A stretch of DNA of 64,000 nucleotides. Origin: Fibrisoma limi BUZ 3. GTDB taxonomy: Bacteria; Bacteroidota; Bacteroidia; Cytophagales; Spirosomataceae. A program made the translations under genes and the position numbers. Below the pieces are notes generated by a model that had not been told where the DNA came from, did no database searches, and saw only the letters and a list, made by a program, of their open reading frames with translations. The stretch spans positions 1,122,777 through 1,186,776 of the forward strand of contig NZ_CAIT01000006.1 in the NCBI RefSeq assembly GCF_000296815.2, given 5' to 3'. Positions 1-7,655 of this stretch are shown here, in pieces (the stretch's first letter is position 1; the number at the start of each line of letters is the position of its first letter).

Positions 1-475
1 GCCTGCCGTTGATCCAGACCTCACTGTAGTCGTCGGCTACCAGCTCGAACATCACTCGCGAACCCGCTACGGCAAACGTCCCGACGGTCTCCGGCAACGT
101 AACCTTCACCCGGTACCAGACGTGGCTCAGCAGCCCGTTCCCCCGGCGAGTTTCGAGGTCGGTAGCGGCAACGGGCTGCCAGTCGGCCTGCTCAAAGGCC
201 GGGGTATTGCCATGTGGCTCGAGCGTAAAGGTATTGACGGACTTTCCCGTCGGATACAACGGGGCATTGTCCGTTTCAGATGGTCCCGGTGCCCTGAACT
301 TAGCCGGAACAATCCGGGCGTCCAGCGATTTCCATTGCGCCTTCATTAACCGGCAACCATCAGTTGTACGCAGATCGACTACGGCGACGGGATTACCCCA
401 GGCCAACTCCCGAATCTCCTGTGCCTGGGCCCATCCTGACAGCAGCAGAAGCACTACGATGCAGCATCGGTTCAT
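1..475 (-). CDS. Exported gluconolactonase-like (SMP-30 family) protein, N-terminal part
   Basis: Partial gene running off the left edge; the visible 158 codons start at an ATG whose complement is at 473-475. The protein opens with a signal peptide (MNRCCIVVLLLLSGWAQAQ) followed by EIRELAWGNPVAVVDLRT. Later it has a galactose-binding-like fold region (RVMFELVADDYSEVWINGR). I recognise this N-terminus as typical of Bacteroidota SMP-30/gluconolactonase/LRE proteins, which carry a jelly-roll domain before the beta-propeller; the propeller lies outside the window. The likely role is hydrolysis of sugar lactones in the periplasm. The start lies one base past the stop of the HbpS-like gene, so the two are probably co-translated. 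The family call rests on the N-terminal region only; a glycosidase with a sugar-binding domain is the alternative. Confidence 0.6.
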   Translation of the reverse strand, partial: MNRCCIVVLLLLSGWAQAQEIRELAWGNPVAVVDLRTTDGCRLMKAQWKSLDARIVPAKFRAPGPSETDNAPLYPTGKSVNTFTLEPHGNTPAFEQADWQPVAATDLETRRGNGLLSHVWYRVKVTLPETVGTFAVAGSRVMFELVADDYSEVWINGR

Positions 476-476
476 A

Positions 477-953
477 TCAGTCGAGTTTGGTACTGGCCCC
501 GGCCTTCGCTATTTCGGTGTCCTGATCGGCCGTTTTGGCACCGCTCACGCCGATAGCGCCAATCACTTCTCCTTTGTAGAGGATCGGGAAACCGCCCTGT
601 AGCATCACCGGCCCCACGGTGGTGAGGGCGAAGCGGCCGCCATTGATGTTGTCTTCGAAGCCTTTGGTTTCCTTTTTGAACAGCGCGGCCGAGCGCGCTT
701 TCTGGTACGAGACCTCCGCGGCCTGAGCAAACGTACCATCCATTCGTTCGAGGTAGAGCAGATGCCCGCCCGCATCCACGATGGCCACGCTGCCGCCGGG
801 CGCGGCATTATCAACGGCGTATTTAATGGACGCAGCGGCTATCTTTTTACAGCTTTCCTGCGTGAGCTGATACGTCGTTCGGACCTGTGCCTGCGCGAGG
901 GTGGTCACGCATATGAGCGCATTAATGAGGAGGAAGGGGTTTGATAAGGTCAT
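477..953 (-). CDS. HbpS/GlcG-type (DUF336) exported protein
   Basis: 158 residues. A signal peptide (about residues 1-22, ending AQAQ) is followed by a single GlcG/HbpS domain: the segments SVAIVDAGGHLLYLERMDG, KARSAALFK and a C-terminal GEVIGAIGVSGA are the usual family landmarks. Members bind haem or cobalamin-like ligands or act as small partners of oxidoreductases; the ligand here cannot be read from sequence. The length is normal for a one-domain member plus signal. It is the fourth gene of a minus-strand operon (GMC oxidoreductase, VOC, YHS, this gene, gluconolactonase-like) and ends one base before the start of the last gene. The family call is firm; the role in the operon (redox or haem partner) is inference. 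Confidence 0.85.
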   Translation of the reverse strand: MTLSNPFLLINALICVTTLAQAQVRTTYQLTQESCKKIAAASIKYAVDNAAPGGSVAIVDAGGHLLYLERMDGTFAQAAEVSYQKARSAALFKKETKGFEDNINGGRFALTTVGPVMLQGGFPILYKGEVIGAIGVSGAKTADQDTEIAKAGASTKLD

Positions 954-1010
954 GATTGAGGCTGAATTAGGTGTGTTTTTTTCGAGCTGTCCTTACTGGG
1001 CTACATTCTC

Positions 1011-1562
1011 TTATTTTTTCGGTCCTTCGAACGACGTAGCCGCCAGGGTCTGCTGCGTTTCGCCCTTATGCAGAATGTCGTACTGGGCTGGTTTCTGGCT
1101 TACGGTCGGCCAGTTCTTTTGCGCCAGTTTGTAATTGTGATGTAGCCGGGCTTCCCACAGCTTCAGCGCTTTGGCGTTGTGGTTAAGGGTCAGGTGCCCA
1201 TCGGGCGTGACCCGGTGCGTCCAGATCTGAACCGGCCGCAGATTCCCTTCGGCTACGGCAATGGCGCAGAAACCACCATAGAGCGGAGCGAACTTGTCGG
1301 GGTTGGCATCAAAGGTCGCTTTGTTGGCCGCCGACGCGAACCAGAATTTAGCCCCCTGGTACTCCGACTGAAACTCAGCACTCCCCTTCACAAGTTTGTC
1401 AGGAATCGTAACCAGGGCGACGCAATCGTATCCCTGAGCGGCACATCCATTTTCGTCGAGATTTTGCAGGTACTTCCCGTTGTCGGTTCGTTGTGGGACC
1501 TGGGCAAAAGCCAGTTGGGTAAGTAAGCACCCCAGCATGAGGGCAATAACCGTTGTTTTCAT
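1011..1562 (-). CDS. YHS-domain exported protein
   Basis: 183 residues from the ATG at 1562; an upstream in-frame start exists at 1580, but MKTTVIALMLGCLLTQLAFAQ is a complete signal peptide, so the downstream start is preferred. The mature part contains a YHS-like segment with the characteristic KFWFASAANKATFDANPDKFAPLYGGFCA, in which FxFxSxxxxxxFxxxPxxYxPxxGG is the family pattern. It then has a C-terminal extension with basic and aromatic residues (LWEARLHHNYKLAQKNW). YHS domains are metal-associated or appear with redox enzymes; exported versions in Bacteroidota are poorly characterised. The protein sits in the operon between the VOC and HbpS-like genes, with gaps of 45 and 57 bp. The specific function is unknown. 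Confidence 0.8.
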   Translation of the reverse strand: MKTTVIALMLGCLLTQLAFAQVPQRTDNGKYLQNLDENGCAAQGYDCVALVTIPDKLVKGSAEFQSEYQGAKFWFASAANKATFDANPDKFAPLYGGFCAIAVAEGNLRPVQIWTHRVTPDGHLTLNHNAKALKLWEARLHHNYKLAQKNWPTVSQKPAQYDILHKGETQQTLAATSFEGPKK

Positions 1563-1607
1563 GGTAGTTTGGTTTATCAAGCGTTATGCGTAATCAAGGG
1601 TAGTTGC

Positions 1608-2633
1608 TTATTCACACAAAAGCACTGCGTGACCATCCGGGTCGCGAACGAGCAGCCCGCGACGAGCCGCCAGGCCCCAACCGTCAAGCGGAACAATACC
1701 CGGCGAGATGATGAGATGTTTTTTCGTCCGGATGGCCTTGTAAAGAGCATCCAGACCGCTGACCTCCACCACAGTATGCCAGTGCCATAGATCGTTAGCC
1801 CACGATGCCTCGGGATACGGCCGCCCACCGGGTGGTGCCAGGTAGTCGAGCAGTTCGATACCCATCCCCTGACCGGTCGTCAGGCCCGAAATCAGAACAT
1901 GGGCGCCAAATACCTGATTCAGGTGTTCCTGCTCCGTACCGTAGTTTTCGCTCATGCCACCCAGCTTAAGTCCGAGCAGATCTCGATAAAACGCCAGCGA
2001 CCGGTCTGTATCGGCGGAAGCGATGGCCGTATGATCGATACCCAGGAACAGCGAACCACCCGTCTGCGGCTGCCACCGGGGGTTTCCTTTGCCGGGAGGA
2101 AACCAGATCAGTTCCAGTACGTGATCATCGGGATCGCGAAAATAGAACGCCCGAATCCCGGCTGCGGCCGGTAAATAGGCCGGGAGCGTCTGCGGAGCGG
2201 TCGATACGTGGCCGACGTGATGCTGCCGCAGTTGCTGATACGCTTTGTCTATATCACTCACTACGATGGCGATGTGCTGAAACCATCGGTCGTTGCTGCG
2301 CGAATCGGGCGGCATGGTACGTCCCGTTTCCGACCCCACAAAATCCATCAGTTCAAGGGTTTCCTGCCCGAGCTGGAGCGTGGCCACCCGAGCCGTACGT
2401 GTCGAATCAGGCAGCCCGAATAACCGGGCTACCACCCCGGCGGTTACGGTACGGGTGCCAACCAGTTTGAACGGCAGCACGTTTGTGTAGAACGGCAGCA
2501 CCCGATCAAGGTCCGACACCGTAATGGTCGGGTGCTGTACCCGTTCGACTACCTGCGCCCGACTGATCATCGAGCCCACTATCAGCCAGGCGAACACCAG
2601 GCTTCGCTTTCCGTACTGTTTCCGACAGTCCAT
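1608..2633 (-). CDS. Exported two-domain VOC (glyoxalase/dioxygenase superfamily) protein
   Basis: 341 residues with an N-terminal signal (cleavage probably after SRAQ at about 27). Two vicinal-oxygen-chelate domains follow. The first (about 35-185) starts HPTITVSDLDRVLPFYTNVL and ends in YFRDPDDHVLELIWF. The second (about 195-340) starts GIDHTAIASADTDRSLAFY and ends in VRDPDGHAVLL. The conserved His near each domain start and the Glu/Asp in the closing strands fit metal binding, although the last strand of domain 2 ends LLCE. An extradiol dioxygenase, lyase or isomerase activity is possible; the substrate is not readable. The gene begins 12 bp after the GMC oxidoreductase stop, which makes co-transcription likely. 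Confidence 0.85.
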   Translation of the reverse strand: MDCRKQYGKRSLVFAWLIVGSMISRAQVVERVQHPTITVSDLDRVLPFYTNVLPFKLVGTRTVTAGVVARLFGLPDSTRTARVATLQLGQETLELMDFVGSETGRTMPPDSRSNDRWFQHIAIVVSDIDKAYQQLRQHHVGHVSTAPQTLPAYLPAAAGIRAFYFRDPDDHVLELIWFPPGKGNPRWQPQTGGSLFLGIDHTAIASADTDRSLAFYRDLLGLKLGGMSENYGTEQEHLNQVFGAHVLISGLTTGQGMGIELLDYLAPPGGRPYPEASWANDLWHWHTVVEVSGLDALYKAIRTKKHLIISPGIVPLDGWGLAARRGLLVRDPDGHAVLLCE

Positions 2634-2645
2634 TGGAAGAAACAG

Positions 2646-4202
2646 TTAGAGAACCTGCTGCAACAGATGATCGCCCACCCTCAGCGCATTGGCGGCCGTT
2701 GTCAGCGACGGATTATACGCTCCCGACGACGGAAAAAAGCTGGCATCGGCCACAAACAGATTATCGAGATCGTGGGCTTTGCAGTTGATATCGAGTACGG
2801 ACGTAGCCGGGTTGATACCGAACCGCAGCGTACCGCACTGGTGCGACACCCCACTGATGCCCAGGTCGTAGCCCGCCCAATGCACCGTTTTCAGGGCGGG
2901 GTCGATGTCGCCGAGTTTACAGAACAGGTCTTTGAGCTTCTGTTTCAGTTGCTCAAACGCCGGTACGTTATTGCGATCGCGGTGGTAGATGAGCTGAATA
3001 TCGCCGTTGGGCGTCAGCGTGACCCGGTTTTGGGGGTCGGGTACGTCTTCGGTCGTCAGCCAGAAGTCGATGCTATGTGAACAAAGCCAGTCGGCAGCTT
3101 TGCCGGGAAACATCTGCTCACTCAGGCCGACCACCGTAGCCGGATCGTTTTTACCCATAAGCTGAATTTCGCCCAGTGGATAAGGATTCTCCGCCGAGGG
3201 TACGTAGTAATCGCCGATGCAGAAATATTTCTGGAACGAGGCCGTATTCAGCTTATCGGGCGTGTAGGCAATCAGGCATCCGTTGAGATGCGTCATGTAG
3301 TTACGTCCCACCAGACCGCTGCTGTTCGCCAGTCCATGCGGGTGTTTGTCCGAGGCCGACCGCAGCAGCAGAGCCGCCGAATTAATAGCACCGGCCGCGA
3401 GTACAACCACACCCGCCCGGAATGTTTCGCGCTGACCGGATCGTTCTACCTCCACGGTTGTCACGCGCCGACCGGTTTCGTCGGTGCCGAGCCGGTACAC
3501 AAACGCATTGGTCATCAGCGTAACGTTGGGGTGTTGCAGAGCCGCCCGAACGCCCGTTACGTGCGCATCGGCCTTTGCTTCGGTCGGGTCCGGAAACCCG
3601 TCGAAATTCCCCAGAATTGTCGGTGCATCGGGCCAGTATGGATTATCCTCGGCCAACCGGACGGCCATCGGAATCGGGAAAGGTTTCAGGCCCGTTTTCT
3701 GCACGTTCCGGTACAGTTCCTCCGTAAACGGCTCAACCGGAATGCTTCCGAACGGATAAGGGGCATTGGCAGGTGGTTCGAACGGATCGATCCCCCGAAT
3801 ACCATGCACACTGAACAGGCGTTCGGCCTGGGTATAATACGGTTCAAAATCTGTGTAGGACAACGGCCAGGCGGGCGAAACACCGGCCTGATGATGAACC
3901 TCCTGAAAGTCCGATTCGCGGAGCCGGAAGCTGGCAGCCCCGTACATTTTGCTGTTGCCGCCTACGACGTAGTGGGTAAACGGTTTAAACGGCCGACCGT
4001 CTTTATCGTACCAGGTTTCATCGGCCCGGTAGCGCCCTTTCACTACCACCTCGTCAACATCCCAGTTTTCTTTTTCTTTTGGTATGAAGCCCCCCCGTTC
4101 GAGCAGCAGGATTTTTTCACCCGATGGCGCCAGTTTCTGCGCCAGCGTGCCCCCACCGGAGCCAGTACCAATAATAATGACATCATAACAGGACGGTTGC
4201 AT
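2646..4202 (-). CDS. GMC-family FAD-dependent oxidoreductase
   Basis: 518 residues. An N-terminal dinucleotide-binding fold is visible: YDVIIIGTGSGGGTLA has GxGxxG at about 12-17 and the ribose-binding Glu at 35 (LLLERG). The substrate/flavin region has the motif HYVVGGNSKMYGAASFRLRESD. The C-terminal GMC domain carries the likely catalytic pair: His near 454 (VSHQCGTLRFG) and Asn near 497 (GAYNPSLTTAANALR). The family oxidises alcohols, often sugars, to aldehydes, ketones or lactones. No signal peptide is seen, although the operon partners are exported; a Tat or flavin-loaded route is not obvious, so this enzyme may be cytoplasmic. It is the first gene of the minus-strand operon, divergent from the DUF547 gene. 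The substrate is unknown; a downstream lactonase-like gene suggests sugar oxidation. Confidence 0.92.
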   Translation of the reverse strand: MQPSCYDVIIIGTGSGGGTLAQKLAPSGEKILLLERGGFIPKEKENWDVDEVVVKGRYRADETWYDKDGRPFKPFTHYVVGGNSKMYGAASFRLRESDFQEVHHQAGVSPAWPLSYTDFEPYYTQAERLFSVHGIRGIDPFEPPANAPYPFGSIPVEPFTEELYRNVQKTGLKPFPIPMAVRLAEDNPYWPDAPTILGNFDGFPDPTEAKADAHVTGVRAALQHPNVTLMTNAFVYRLGTDETGRRVTTVEVERSGQRETFRAGVVVLAAGAINSAALLLRSASDKHPHGLANSSGLVGRNYMTHLNGCLIAYTPDKLNTASFQKYFCIGDYYVPSAENPYPLGEIQLMGKNDPATVVGLSEQMFPGKAADWLCSHSIDFWLTTEDVPDPQNRVTLTPNGDIQLIYHRDRNNVPAFEQLKQKLKDLFCKLGDIDPALKTVHWAGYDLGISGVSHQCGTLRFGINPATSVLDINCKAHDLDNLFVADASFFPSSGAYNPSLTTAANALRVGDHLLQQVL

Positions 4203-4510
4203 AGAGATGGAAAGTTGGCGTAGCGAATCACGATTTCGAGTCCAAAGTAAAGGGCACCGAAATAGGGAAATGTCGGTAGGATGACATCAGCGATGCATTC
4301 CCTGTAATTCGCAGGAAATACGCGCTTACCACAGAACAGCTCCATCTCCTTCAGCGAACGATCTAATCCGGCCTGACCCAGCTTGGGGGTATTTTCCGGC
4401 CCGTTACCTGCCGGCCAATTACCGTGAAGTTGTTTGTTTGTCGGATAACCGACACCTTGCATTCGTAATTCTTCGTTGCTTTACCTACGTAATTTTTGTA
4501 CATTACGGTT
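4203..4510. promoter_or_regulatory. Divergent intergenic region
   Basis: 308 bp between the divergently transcribed GMC operon and the DUF547 gene, so it must hold both promoters. On the plus side a near-match to the Bacteroidota -7 box occurs at 4490-4498 (TAATTTTTG, one base too long between TA and TTTG), only about 13 bp before the preferred ATG at 4511. No convincing -33 box at the right spacing was found, and no exact TAnnTTTG was found for the minus strand. No gene is supported here; open frames overlapping it lack family features. Confidence 0.4.
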
Positions 4511-5236
4511 ATGCTTATACGTCGCCACCTGTTGCTGCTCTATTGTCAACTGCTTACTACGGTCCTGTTCGGACAAACAACGCCGAAAGCCTTCAATGAA
4601 GCGACCGACGCCTTTATGAAAGCCCACGTCGACGGGGGCCGGGTTGACTACAGCCGACTCAGTAAATCCGGAGCCGACCTGAGTGCCCTTTACAAACAGG
4701 CCGGGGCCACAAACCTGGCCGGGGCATCGGATGCGGAAAAGAAAGCGTTTTACATCAACGCCTATAATGTGGCCGTCATTCACGACGTAGTCCAGCACTT
4801 TCCGCTCAAGTCTCCGCTCGATCAGCCCGGCTTTTTCGACAAAACCAAACACCGGATCGCAGGCCAGGAGATGACCCTCAATCAGCTTGAGAAGGATCGG
4901 CTGCTGAACACCTACGGCGACGCCCGGATTCATTTCGTTGTCGTCTGCGCGGCTGTCAGTTGTCCGCCCCTGGCCAGCTTCGCCTATATGCCGGACAAAC
5001 TGGATGCCCAGCTCGATGAACGTACCCGGCTGGCGCTCAACGACCCAACATTCATTCAGGTGAACCGGGGCCAGAAGAAGGTAAATGTTTCGAAGATATT
5101 TGACTGGTACAAATCCGATTTCACAAAGGGCGGTCAGTCCATCCTGGGGTATGTAAATGGATTCAGGCGCGAGAAGATCCCCAACGACTATGCGCTTGGC
5201 TTCTACGAATACAACTGGAACCTCAACGGCCGATAA
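4511..5236 (+). CDS. DUF547-family exported protein
   Basis: 241 residues from the ATG at 4511; the longer frame begins at a TTG (4496), which would add five residues ahead of an already complete signal peptide (MLIRRHLLLLYCQLLTTVLFGQ). The rest is a DUF547 domain: landmarks are VDYSRLSKSGADLSALY, KKAFYINAYNVAVIHDVV, the RIHFVVVCAAVSCPPLA segment (family Cys/Ser-Cys-Pro-Pro motif) and the closing VSKIFDWYKSDF. The DUF547 fold has been compared with papain-like enzymes but has no established bacterial reaction. It lies 36 bp upstream of the 4Fe-4S membrane protein in the same direction, so the two probably form an operon with an envelope-redox theme. Confidence 0.88.
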   Translation: MLIRRHLLLLYCQLLTTVLFGQTTPKAFNEATDAFMKAHVDGGRVDYSRLSKSGADLSALYKQAGATNLAGASDAEKKAFYINAYNVAVIHDVVQHFPLKSPLDQPGFFDKTKHRIAGQEMTLNQLEKDRLLNTYGDARIHFVVVCAAVSCPPLASFAYMPDKLDAQLDERTRLALNDPTFIQVNRGQKKVNVSKIFDWYKSDFTKGGQSILGYVNGFRREKIPNDYALGFYEYNWNLNGR

Positions 5237-5272
5237 GCCCGCTGTCCCCATCGCTCCCTATCTTACTACTCC

Positions 5273-6868
5273 ATGACTACCCTACTCCGTCGTACTGGCC
5301 TTGCGCTGTTTCTGATTGGCTTTGCGGTTTTTATCGCGTCGCTGACCCTGAGTCAGTTTCAGCTCACGGACACAATTCTAACCAAAACGATCAAAGCCGA
5401 ACACCTGCCCGCTATCCGCGCCCGAACGGCATCCATGCTTGGCAAACGCTACGATTCGCAGATCAGTTTTATCCATGATTTCAAGACTGCGCTGAACCAG
5501 ATCAACGACGAGTACCGCCAGCGGCAGGAATGGGACCGGATCATCTACGACAAGTACGCTTTCAGCGTCACGAAAGCGGCCAGTGTGGGCTTTTTCCCGA
5601 ATCATACCGGCCTGTTTTTCGTCCTGAGCATTGTAGTGGCAATTTTTGGGGCGCTGCTGTATACGATCGCCGGTCGCCGGCGCCCTACGGGCAGTAAGAA
5701 CGATCATCTGTTCCGCCACCCGGCCACGTCGCGGGGCTGGATCGGTATCAGCGTAGCGGTGTTCCTGATTGGCTTCTACATCCTGCTGTATTTCTATCCC
5801 GAGTACCTCACCAACTGGGTGCTGCTGGTCGACCCGCTCAATCGCGCGCTGAGTGGCAACACCAACACCGGCTCCTCGGCCAGTCAGTGGTTTCTCTACG
5901 GTACGCTCTACACGCTGGTCATTCTGGTGATGGGCGTCCGGATGCTGGTCCGGCACCGGGACAGTCCCTACCAGCAGGTCCGTACCGTATCGGTCATATT
6001 TTTTCAGATCACCTTTGCATTCCTCCTGGCGGAGTTGCTCGCCCGATTTAACCTGCCGGGCCAGGATCTGAAGAACATGTGGCCGCTGGACTACTCGTTT
6101 TTCTTCGACTACCGCATCGAGAACCACCTGAAAGCCGGTACGCTGGGGATCTGGATGCTGATCTGGGGCATCGCCTTATTTGTCATCGGCGTTCCGGTAT
6201 TCACGTATTTCTTCGGCAAACGCTGGTACTGCTCGTGGGTATGCGGCTGCGGAGGACTGGCCGAAACCCTGGGTGACCCGTATCGCCATCTGTCCGACAA
6301 GTCGCTGAAGGCCTGGCAGATTGAGCGCTACACCGTTCATGGTGTGCTCGTCTTTGCCGTTGTGATGACGCTGGGTGTACTCTATACCTTCTTCACCGGC
6401 AGCGGCTCCGTTCTGGGCATCAGCACCTACGACCTCCGTAGCTGGTATGGCTTCGGTATCGGCTCCGTTTTCGCGGGCGTAGTCGGGACGGGGTTCTATC
6501 CCTTGATGGGCAGCCGGGTGTGGTGCCGGTTCGGGTGCCCGCTGGCGGCCTATCTTGGTCTGGTGCAGCGTTTCAAGTCCCGCTTTCGCATCACGACAAA
6601 CGGCGGGCAGTGCATCTCCTGCGGTAACTGTTCGGCCTATTGCGAAATGGGCATCGACGTCCGCTGGTACGCTCAGCGCGGCCAGGACATCGTACGGTCA
6701 TCGTGCGTGGGCTGCGGTATCTGTTCGGCGGTATGCCCGCGCGGGGTGCTGAACCTGGAAAACGGCCCGGCAGATGATCGGCATATGGAGCCCAGACCGA
6801 TTCTGCTCGGCAACGAGGGCGTACGGGTTATTGGCCAAACACCCCTCAACCGCCCAGCCATTTCTTAA
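5273..6868 (+). CDS. Membrane-bound 4Fe-4S polyferredoxin (NapH/NosR-like)
   Basis: 531 residues. About seven hydrophobic spans: one at the N-terminus (about 8-30), one near 108-132, two near 155-225, one near 240-260, and further spans around 290-315 and 350-410. Between the spans are the paired cysteine motifs typical of NapH/NosR/CcoG-type proteins (WYCSWVCGCGG and VWCRFGCPLAAY). The C-terminus carries two ferredoxin-like clusters, CISCGNCSAYCEMG and CVGCGICSAVCPRG, each with four Cys. Such proteins move electrons from the quinone pool or cytoplasm to periplasmic partners. A periplasmic loop of about 80 residues follows the first span (PAIRARTASMLGKRYDSQIS). Gene order suggests partnership with the DUF547 protein. 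Its 3' end overlaps the decayed LytTR remnant on the other strand by 23 bp. Confidence 0.9.
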   Translation: MTTLLRRTGLALFLIGFAVFIASLTLSQFQLTDTILTKTIKAEHLPAIRARTASMLGKRYDSQISFIHDFKTALNQINDEYRQRQEWDRIIYDKYAFSVTKAASVGFFPNHTGLFFVLSIVVAIFGALLYTIAGRRRPTGSKNDHLFRHPATSRGWIGISVAVFLIGFYILLYFYPEYLTNWVLLVDPLNRALSGNTNTGSSASQWFLYGTLYTLVILVMGVRMLVRHRDSPYQQVRTVSVIFFQITFAFLLAELLARFNLPGQDLKNMWPLDYSFFFDYRIENHLKAGTLGIWMLIWGIALFVIGVPVFTYFFGKRWYCSWVCGCGGLAETLGDPYRHLSDKSLKAWQIERYTVHGVLVFAVVMTLGVLYTFFTGSGSVLGISTYDLRSWYGFGIGSVFAGVVGTGFYPLMGSRVWCRFGCPLAAYLGLVQRFKSRFRITTNGGQCISCGNCSAYCEMGIDVRWYAQRGQDIVRSSCVGCGICSAVCPRGVLNLENGPADDRHMEPRPILLGNEGVRVIGQTPLNRPAIS

Positions 6869-7200
6869 ACTCCAGTGCCTGGTTGCGGTAGACGAACAGC
6901 ATCAAGGCAATGGCAGGTTTCAGCGTTATTTTCCGTTTGCCATTCAGGTGAACGTACACGCCAGAAACCGACAAACGGCCGTTCGTTGATCTACGGCTCT
7001 ATCTCCTCCATCGTTCGGTCGGGGGAATACCGGCCGTCGTGGGCTTTCAGAAACGTAACGCGGTCTTCGTCTCCCAGAAGCAGGTCACCTCATCAATCCC
7101 GATGGAAATCAGCCGCTGGCCCTGCCGGACCAGGAAGTGCTCGCGATCCGGCACCCTTCGATGAGCGTATTGACGTCGAACGTCGGTACTCCGGGAACGG
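6846..7200 (-). pseudogene. Decayed LytTR response-regulator remnant
   Basis: Reading the minus strand gives broken pieces of a LytTR DNA-binding domain. From about 7141 downwards: EHFLVRQGQRLISIGIDEVT then CFWETKTALRF, a stop, then KAHDGRYSPDRTMEEIEP and a stop. After a damaged stretch comes VYVHLNGKRKITLKPA and finally RNQALEFKKWLGG ending in TGA at 6846-6848. These pieces line up in order with the intact regulator at 32828-33595 (FLVKNGEQLIPI..., GRQYLVDYTLEELEALV, TYFNGKLKVELRPE, AFKAWLDG). At least two stops or frameshifts and loss of the FFRLNRQF region show it is dead. The receiver domain is absent; upstream pieces (DVNTLIEGCR) may be the linker. The former 3' end lies inside the end of the 4Fe-4S gene. 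Confidence 0.75.
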
Positions 7201-7655
7201 TCGTTGAACTATCGAAGCCTGGTCAGGCTGTTACGTAGTGCCTCACGCCGGAAGTGGCAGAGAATACCGAATGTCGGCCACTATTCGCTTTGTGACCTCA
7301 GTGAAGTTTATAAATCCCGGGAATGCCGATAGGCCTCTCCGGGATTTTGTGCGTATAGTCGGCCTAACGACTGAAGACCTGTATCCAACGAGTCAGGGGT
7401 TGTTTTGAGTCACCCGCGCTTTTATTTGTTTTTCACTGGTCAGGCCCCTTCTACTTTTGACCTGTCAACACGACACAAGCAATCCTCAAACAACACATAC
7501 TCATGAAAACGCTTTTATCAGGTTCTACTCACCCCGAATACGTGGTACGTTTCCATGTCCGGCTTTTTTAACGACTACTCGATCAAATCCGTCGTCTCCG
7601 GGTAGCCGAAAGGTCCCCGTTTTATCCAGAACAACCTTCCTCTTTTGTCAACCTC
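7201..7655. other. Intergenic region before the reductase-like gene
   Basis: 455 bp without a supported gene. It contains an imperfect short palindrome near 7313-7348 (ATCCCGGGAATGCC... and CTCCGGGAT) and the promoter-like site at 7425-7459. After that site a short frame of 22 codons starts at 7503 and stops before the next gene; it has no recognisable features and may simply be leader sequence. The leader between promoter and gene would be nearly 190 nt long. Confidence 0.4.
7425..7459 (+). promoter_or_regulatory. Putative Bacteroidota-type promoter
   Basis: TTTG at 7425-7428 followed 23 nt later by an exact TAnnTTTG box (TACTTTTG, 7452-7459). The -7 box is a perfect match to the primary sigma consensus of this phylum; the spacing is longer than the usual 17-21, so the -33 part is doubtful. 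It would drive the reductase-like/NADH dehydrogenase pair starting at 7656. Confidence 0.4.

Noticed and set aside
4043-4462. Minus-strand open frame of 139 codons upstream of the GMC gene
   Set aside because: It overlaps the true start of the GMC oxidoreductase in another frame and runs through the divergent promoter region; no coding features.
7503-7571. 22-codon frame (MKTLLSGSTHPEY...) before the reductase-like gene
   Set aside because: No conserved features and no sign of a leader-peptide attenuator (no codon run, no paired stems); probably chance.
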